Shown here: one piece after another, positions 58,201 to 64,000 of the stretch
Position numbering within the stretch: position 1 is the first letter of the stretch
How the letters are laid out: the number at the start of each line of letters is the position of its first letter
Source: Mauremys mutica
Lineage: Eukaryota; Chordata; Testudines; Geoemydidae
DNA: 64,000 nt
Direction: 5' to 3'
Assembly: GCF_020497125.1 (NCBI RefSeq)
Contig: NC_059081.1
Span: forward strand, 58,486,768 to 58,550,767
Notes under the pieces: model-generated
What the model saw: the letters and a program-made list of their open reading frames with translations, nothing else
Databases searched by the model: none
What the model was told of the DNA's origin: nothing
Position numbers and translations under genes: made by a program

Positions 58201-60798
58201 CTTTTCACTTGGAACACAAAGTATCAAGGGTGGAGGTAGTTCTCAGTTCCTGCAGCAATGGGTTCCACAGTCTTGGATCAGTCCCTGGTAACACACTGCC
58301 CCCTGCATAATGAGCTTTCACCTTGCAGTGGATAATTTTGTTGTGCCAGCAGAGTGGAGTTGATGGACCAAAGTGTTGATCCCAGACTATGGGACGAAAT
58401 CATTAAATACATTGAAGATTACTACTTTGAAGTTGACCCAGTATTCTCTGGGGAGTTATGAGAGGGCAGGTTTGATGTGCTTGCAATATCCCATGTTGCT
58501 GAGAGGCAGGCTACTGCCTTCTGCTCCAGTTGTACTTCTGTCAAGCCTGAGGGTTTCAAGATAACATTGCTGTAGTCTACCCATCAGGATGAAAAAAAAA
58601 GTGTGTACTGTTGAAACTAGGACATTGTCCACTAGGATGGTACAAAATTTCCTCATCAGTCATGATGGTAGAACATATTTGCCACAGAAGGGGAGTTCTT
58701 TGGAATACATTGTAAAATACATGTATATTATATATATCATAGTGTGTATATGTATATATACTGCTTTTGACTAATTTAAAGGTATTTGAAGAAGCTTTCA
58801 GGAAAAAGACTTGGTTGTAAGAGTCTGGTGGAACTGCCTTTGGAAAATTAAATGTATATTTTATAATACATTTCCCATAACTAACCCTTACATTGATATC
58901 TTTATATATACTGAAATCATAATTGAGTTTCTACAAGACGTTTGTCACATCTGTGTTCTGAGAGAGATACCAGTACTTTGCTTTACTTTGCCCATTGCTG
59001 CAAGGCTTCCTGTGTTGTTCCTAGCAAATACTTCACTGTGACAGCTCAGATAAACAGAAGCCTGGCAATCATATCCAGAAAAAGTCCCTGAACTCCAGTC
59101 CAGGGCAAAGATAAGGAATTCAGTCTTTTCCAGCTCCAATGAATGTACAACAGCCACTGGGAAAAGTTTGTGACTCAGATTCTAATTTACTTCTCGTTTG
59201 GCAGAATTGCAAAACAGTAGCGTGTGTGTATTTAAAAAAAATAAAAAAGTTGATACAGTACCATCTTGGTTTAAATCATGCAGAAGTATTGTTTAATGAC
59301 TGCCAGGGACTAAATTTAGGCTAGGATTTTCAAAGGGAACTATGAGAGTTAAGTCTTCAAATCCTGTTGAGAGGTCATAGAAATTGGGCCCTAACTCCCT
59401 TAGACTCTTCTGGGAAATCTCATCTTTAGGTGCATTAACTATGTTGTTTCCCGGTAATAACTGTATAATATGGATTGTGTGTATATTTGAGCAAAAAATG
59501 TTTTAACATGAGTTCTAAGATTTTCATTACAAAAATTTCTAATTTTCAAAAGTTCTATCTGCCCAGGTATGTAAACTCTAATTGTTTTTTGCTTTATTAT
59601 CAAACATCATAGAAAGGAATGGGTGAGTAGACTTTGTGTTTGAGCTGGTACATTTTAGTTTTGCAAGGTTAATATAAGTGTCTATATATACACACATTCA
59701 CATTCTTAAAGGGCAAACAGTGGAGAGCACTTTGGTGCACCTTGACTGAAACCGCTAATATTTCGACTTAAAATATAAGAGTGTTTGTTTTAGAATCAAC
59801 AGTGCTGTGTATCCATGTTCTACCTAGAATACAGGAGATGTTTCTTTTGGAACTGAATTCTTCTCAGTTGTTAATCATGGAAGCATCCTGCCTTACAGTA
59901 TTTGACTTCATGTCAGGGTTGGTTTGGAATTGCCACCATCTTGACTAAACATAAACAGAAGTCTTTGCTTAATAATTATTCAGACAGACAAAACTCCATT
60001 GAAGTAAATGTAAATATTGCTGAGTGAGTGAAGGATTTGGTCCACTAACTGAAAATACTGCACTCACCTGCTCCAGGTTCAAGACTAGATAGATGTTCCT
60101 ATTTAGTTTTAATGGGAAGCAGAACTTTAAGGTTAAATGTAAAACAAATTAAAACTCAAAAGGATTAATTGCGCTTGGATCATTTTACTCCTTTATGTAC
60201 ATGTGAATTGATTATGTGCAATGTTCTATTTAGTAAAATGGTCCTTTTCTCCTAATAAAGAGAAAAAAGGAGGATAATTTCCAGAGCTTATAGACAACAT
60301 GATATCTCTCACTCATAGCCTGTCTTAAATACAATTATTTTATTTTATTTATTTGGGACCATATATTGTTTAGCATTTTAGCATGGCCCTATGGTAAGAG
60401 TTGGGAATAATTTGCTGTATTTGTCACATTGTATGAGATGGAGAAAGAGACAAACTGAACTTTTTCCATAAGCAATTTATCATGTATAACTGGTTCCACA
60501 TGTAGAAGTGAAAAACTGATTTTCAAGCTGGGGTTTTAGTGGCCTTCTGAATTGGAAAACTTAATGACACACTATACCTCATCTTAAATTAATAAGGATT
60601 ATCATTTCAGGGTTTTTGACCTATTCTGATTACTTTGTCTGAAAGTAGCAAATACATCCAAAATGTCTCAAACTTTAATTATGAAACTAAATTCAATGAA
60701 ATTCAACACTATAAATTTAACTTTTTATGATATATAAATATTGGAGCCATAGTGTTAACTCATTATATTTTTTGTAACTATCATCTGTTTTATGACAG
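55290..60798. other. repeat-poor AT-rich DNA without recognised gene
   Basis: A 5.5 kb stretch without a gene that I can support. Around 58250-59180 phrases such as 'tgggttccacagtcttggat' and 'cattgctgtagtctaccc' recall an ancient LINE-derived repeat family, but no boundary or protein could be read. Short TA-rich runs occur near 58725-58765. Confidence 0.45.
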
Positions 60799-60801
60799 GT
60801 T

Positions 60802-60955
60802 TCAGAGTAGCAGCCGTGTTAGTCTGTATCCGCGAAAAACAGGAGTACTTGTGGCACCTTAGAGACTAACACATTTATTTGTAGCCCACGAAAGCTTATG
60901 CTCAAATAAATTTGTTAGTCTCTAAGGTGCCACAAATACTCCTGTTCTTTTTAAT
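60802..60955. repeat. palindromic turtle-type interspersed repeat
   Basis: It begins 'tttcagagtagcagccgtg' and 'ttagtctgtatccgcgaaaa'. A left arm (about 60837-60881, 'aacaggagtacttgtggcac' and on) and a right arm (about 60904-60950, '...ggtgccacaaatactcctgtt') are near-perfect reverse complements, separated by about 22 bp containing 'cgaaagcttatgctc'. The right half lacks the complement of the first 35 bp. Another fragment is at 26267-26357. The class (SINE-like or DNA transposon) is not settled from this copy. Confidence 0.8.
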
Positions 60956-60959
60956 CTGT

Positions 60960-61669
60960 TTTATGTTTCATTTCTTGCTTTAAAAGAAATCAGAGTGGAA
61001 TAAAAAATATTCATAACTTTTCCCCTGATATCTCTCCTAAGAGTTGACTGCAATTTGCACCCAAGCTGCTTCCCTCTTTGGAATTAATAAATCCAGAAAT
61101 GTTGTTAAAAACTACAGCTTTTTTTAGTGACTATAACATAAAGCAAGAGTAATGATGGAGGAAATGAAGAATTGCTTAGAAATACGACAGTCAATCCCTG
61201 TAAAGTAAGTTTCCAAGACCATGGGAGATCAGACAATAAGAGACTTATTTATTCCAGCCTAAGAAACTTCACAGTGAAACATGTAGGCTAGGTTTTTACA
61301 AAAATGAACTTCTGACTATTTTGTTAACTCTTGAAAAACACTGGTGGTTTTTATTACATACATACATATGAAGGGGTTGGGTTTTTTTTTTTAACAAACA
61401 TGATATTATTTGAAGAAGCTGATTAAAGTATGGGAGATTTTTAAAACAGTTTTAAAATTAATTTAATGCTTTTTTTGCTACATGCTAACTTGCTATTTTC
61501 CAGGAGGTTTCACAAAGGTTTATTTGAAAGGTCTTGGCAGGTATAAGCCAGAAATGTCAGAAGATCTCTTGACTTCTGCCTTTGATCGGCCAATCATGTC
61601 AGCCTCTGTGGCACCCTGTTAAATTTTCAAACAAGCACCTCCATGCTTTCTCCTATGCTGCTGCTCATG
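60960..61669. other. no recognised gene
   Basis: AT-rich to about 61560. Then 'aagcacctccatgctttctc' and neighbours resemble a repeat leading into the CR1, but the 5' end of that element could not be fixed. Confidence 0.45.
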
Positions 61670-61670
61670 A

Positions 61671-62612
61671 TTGGAAGGTGCTTCTCCTAACTTTGTCTTT
61701 ACAAAATGCAAGCTGGTCTCCATATTGGAAGAGAAGGTTCAAGGTCTGGAGCAACAAGTATCGACCCTGCGCTGCATAAGAGAAAATGAAGATTTCCTGG
61801 ACAGATGTCAGGATAGGTTTCTACGGGCACAACGTTCTGAAGAATCAGAGCAGGCTGCGCAGAGGGGACAGAGGGACGGTGAAGAAATTGGGCAGCATGT
61901 GATCTCCAGAAGAAGAAAGAAGAGCATCCCTTTACCAGCAATGGAGATACAAGTGAGCAACTGTTTTCATGATCTCTCCACAGGTACTAATGCGGAGTGT
62001 GGGACTACATGATACATCTGAGGGAAGGGAGCAGAAGGAGACGCCACCGATTGGAAGGCATGAAATGCACTGTCCTAGGGATAGGGGTTCCACGACCACT
62101 GCTCCCAAGAGAAGGAGGTGGTCGGGGACTCCCTCCTCAGGGGGATTGAGTCATGTATCTGCCACCCTGACCGAGAAAACCGAGAGGTCTGCTGCTTGCC
62201 AGAAGCTAGGATTCACGATGTGACAGAGAGACTGCCGAGACTCATCAAGCCCTTGGATCGCTACCCCTTCCTGCTTCTCCACGTGGGCAATGATACTGTC
62301 AGGAATGACCTTGAGCGGATCACTGCAGACTACATGGCTCTGGGAAGAAGGATAAAGAAGTTTGAAGCGCAAGTGGTGTTCTCGTCCATCTTCCCTGTGC
62401 AGGGAAAAGGCCTGGGTAGAGACCGTCGAATTGTGGAAGTCAATGAATGGCTACGCAGGTGGTGTCAGAGAGAAGGCTTTGGATTCTTCGACCATGGGAT
62501 GGTGCTCCAAGAAGGAGGAGTGCTAGGCAGAGATGGGCTCCACCTAACGAAGAGAGGGAAGAGCATCTTCGCAAGCAGGATGGCTAACCTAGTGAGGAGG
62601 GCGTTAAACTAG
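61671..62612 (+). pseudogene. CR1 ORF1: coiled coil plus SGNH-hydrolase domain, two frameshifts
   Basis: The first part (61730-61860) reads CKLVSILEEKVQGLEQQVST and RENEDFLDRCQDRFLRAQR, a heptad-like coiled coil. The reading continues in the next frame near 61990 ('GLHDTSEG', 'MHCPRDRGSTTTAPKRRR'). It returns to the first frame near 62118 as VVGDSLLRG, with the GDS serine block at 62124-62132, REVCCLPEARIHDVTERLP, LLLHVGNDT, QVVFSSIFPVQGKG, and DGLHL with Asp at 62532 and His at 62541. In the family ORF1 binds the RNA, and the SGNH domain is an esterase-type fold whose role in retrotransposition is not settled. Ser, Asp and His are all present. The third block, expected as G-x-N-D, reads G-N-D and appears to have lost one codon. 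Confidence 0.87.
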
Positions 62613-62656
62613 GTTCACCAGGGGAAGGAGGTCAAAGCCCTGAGGTAAGTGGGGAA

Positions 62657-64000
62657 ATGGGTTACCGAGAGGAAGCACGAGCAGGAGAGTGCAAGAGGGG
62701 AGGACTCCTGTCTCAGACTGAGAAAGCGGGACAATCAGCGAGTTATCTTAAGTGCCTATACATAAGTGCAAGAAGCCTGGGACACAAGCAGGGAGAACTG
62801 GAAGTCCTGGCACAGTCAAGGAACTATGATGTGATTGGAATAACAGAGACTTGGTGGGATAAGTCACATGACTGGAGTACTGTCATGGATGGATATAAAC
62901 TGTTCAGAAAGGACTGGCAGGGCAGAAAAGGTGGGAGAGTTGCATTGTATGTAAGAGAGGAGTATGAGTACTCAGAGCTCCAATATGAAACTGCACAAAA
63001 ACCTGAGAGTCTCTGGCTTAAGTTTAGAAGTGTGAGCAACAAGGGTGATGTCGTGGTGGGAGTCTGCTATAGACTACCAGACCAGAGGGATGAGGTGGAT
63101 GAGGCTTTCTTCCGGCAACTAGCAGAAGTTATGAGATTGCAGGCCCTGGTTTTCATGGGAGACTTTAATCACCCTGATATCTGCTGGGAGAGCAATACAG
63201 CGGTGCACAGACAATCCAGGAAGTTTTTGGAAAGTGTAGGGGACAATTTCCTGGTGCAAGTGCTGGAGGAACCAGCTAGGGGCAGAGCTCTTCTAGACCT
63301 GCTGCGCACAAACCAGGAAGAATTAGTAGGGGAAGCAAAAGTGGATGGGAACCTGGGAGGCAGTGACCATGAGATAGTCGAGTTCAGGATCCTGACACAA
63401 GGAAGAAAGGAAAGCAGCAGAATATGGACCCTGGACTTCAGAAAAGCAGACTTTGACTCCCTCAGGGAACTGATGGGCAGGATCCCCTGGTAAAATAACA
63501 TGAGGAGGAAAGGAGTCTAGGAGAGCTGGCTGTATTTTAAAGAATCCTTATTGAGGTTGCAGAAAAAAACCATCCCAATGTGTAGAAAGAATAGTAAATA
63601 CGGCAGGCGACCAGCTTGGCTTATCAGTGAAATTCTTGCTGATCTTAAATGCAAAAAAGAAGCTTACAGGAAGTGGAAGATTTGTCAAATGACCAGGGAG
63701 GAGTATAAAAATATTGCTCAGCATGCAGGAGCGAAATCAGGAAGGCCACATTTAGAGTTGCAGCTAGCAAGAGATGTTAAGAGTAACAGGAAGGGTTTCT
63801 TCAGGTATGTTAGCAACAAGAAGAAGGTCAAGGAAAGTGTGGGCCCCTTACTGAATGAGGGAGGCAACCTAGTGATAGAGGATATAGAAAAAGCTAATGT
63901 ACTCAATGCTTTTTTTGCATCTGTCTTCACAAACAAGGTCAGCTCCCAGACTGCTGCACTGGGCAGCACAGCATGGGGAGGAGATGACCAGCCTTCTGTT
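62657..64000 (+). pseudogene. CR1 ORF2: AP-type endonuclease and linker, two nonsense codons, 3' end outside the window
   Basis: It is open from the ATG at 62657 to 63490 (278 codons). Block [14 protein letters not shown] (usual Asn replaced by Ser), ITETWW with the metal-binding Glu (about 62845), a GVCYR block, FMGDFNHPD (Asp and Asn, about 63155-63180) and SDHEIVEF with the catalytic Asp-His (63362-63370) are in order. This is a complete exonuclease/endonuclease/phosphatase fold that nicks the target DNA. TAA at 63491-63493 and TAG at 63518-63520 interrupt the frame. The same frame is then open to 64000 and reads RRPAWLISEILADLKCKKEA and VGPLLNEGGNLVIEDIEKAN, the lead-in to the reverse transcriptase. 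Only the two nonsense codons break this 1.34 kb frame. Confidence 0.92.

Larger units (their letters stand above)
61670..64000 (+). mobile_element. CR1 LINE, nearly full 5' part, continuing beyond the window
   Basis: This is the longest LINE in the window. A coiled-coil start of ORF1, an SGNH-hydrolase domain, a 44-bp gap, then ORF2 with a complete AP-type endonuclease and the linker to the reverse transcriptase. CR1 elements are usually 5' truncated to a few hundred bases, so retention of ORF1 is notable. The reverse transcriptase should lie just past 64000. Damage consists of two frameshifts in ORF1 and two stops in ORF2, which suggests a moderately recent insertion. Confidence 0.93.

Noticed and set aside
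62151..63501. Minus-strand open frames opposite the CR1 ORFs
   Set aside because: They are shadows of the CR1 coding frames on the + strand, which carry the domain motifs.

Overview
The window is vertebrate nuclear DNA and most likely comes from a turtle (Testudines). The argument is the repeat content. Many copies of CR1 LINEs are present. There are short elements whose ends read like 'atgtctacact' with TAA/TTA target duplications, Charlie-type hAT elements, and a palindromic repeat ('tagcagccgtgttagtctgt...') that I associate with chelonian genomes. The turtle assignment rests on remembered repeat families, not on a search. No bacterial-style operon, tRNA, rRNA or CRISPR array was seen.

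Only one piece of host coding sequence looks credible: a terminal exon on the + strand at 37917-37991. It has a good splice acceptor and 24 codons to a TAA, and AT-rich DNA resembling a long 3' UTR follows to about 40.17 kb. I cannot name the gene. It lies in a stretch (about 34.6-42.07 kb) without any transposon I recognise, whereas both sides are dense with repeats.

Layout. 1-5 kb: hAT fragment, LTR-like segment, then the wreck of a PIF/Harbinger transposon whose transposase pseudogene (2.29-3.88 kb) has been hit twice by TA-flanked mariner-type MITEs. 5-34 kb: LINE fragments of CR1 and RTE-like type on both strands, five MITEs with TWA-type target sites and Harbinger-like ends, a 2.1 kb Harbinger-like non-coding element (27.8-29.9 kb), a three-level nest (hAT inside CR1 inside CR1, 30.8-33.1 kb) and a two-level hAT-in-hAT nest (33.17-34.57 kb). 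42.08-45.61 kb: a 3.5 kb hAT-type element with a perfect 8-bp target duplication, carrying an inserted retroviral solo LTR, a CR1 tail and a GC-rich minisatellite. 47.8-55.3 kb: another hAT, a long (TG)n(TC)n microsatellite, the second copy of the element seen at 8.1-9.4 kb, a second Harbinger transposase fossil (52.93-53.38 kb) and two MITEs. 60.8 kb: a palindromic repeat. 61.67-64 kb: a comparatively young CR1 with an ORF1 containing an SGNH-hydrolase domain and an ORF2 endonuclease domain, running off the window end.

The elements date one another. Mariner MITEs are younger than the Harbinger they sit in, the hAT at 31.94 kb is younger than its host CR1, and the CR1 and LTR at 42-43 kb are younger than the surrounding hAT. 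The two Harbinger transposase fossils belong to the superfamily that could have mobilised the MITEs, because ends and target sites agree. The longest open frames outside the CR1 copies (315, 320, 290, 258 aa) come from GC-rich minisatellite sequence inside DNA transposons and are not genes.
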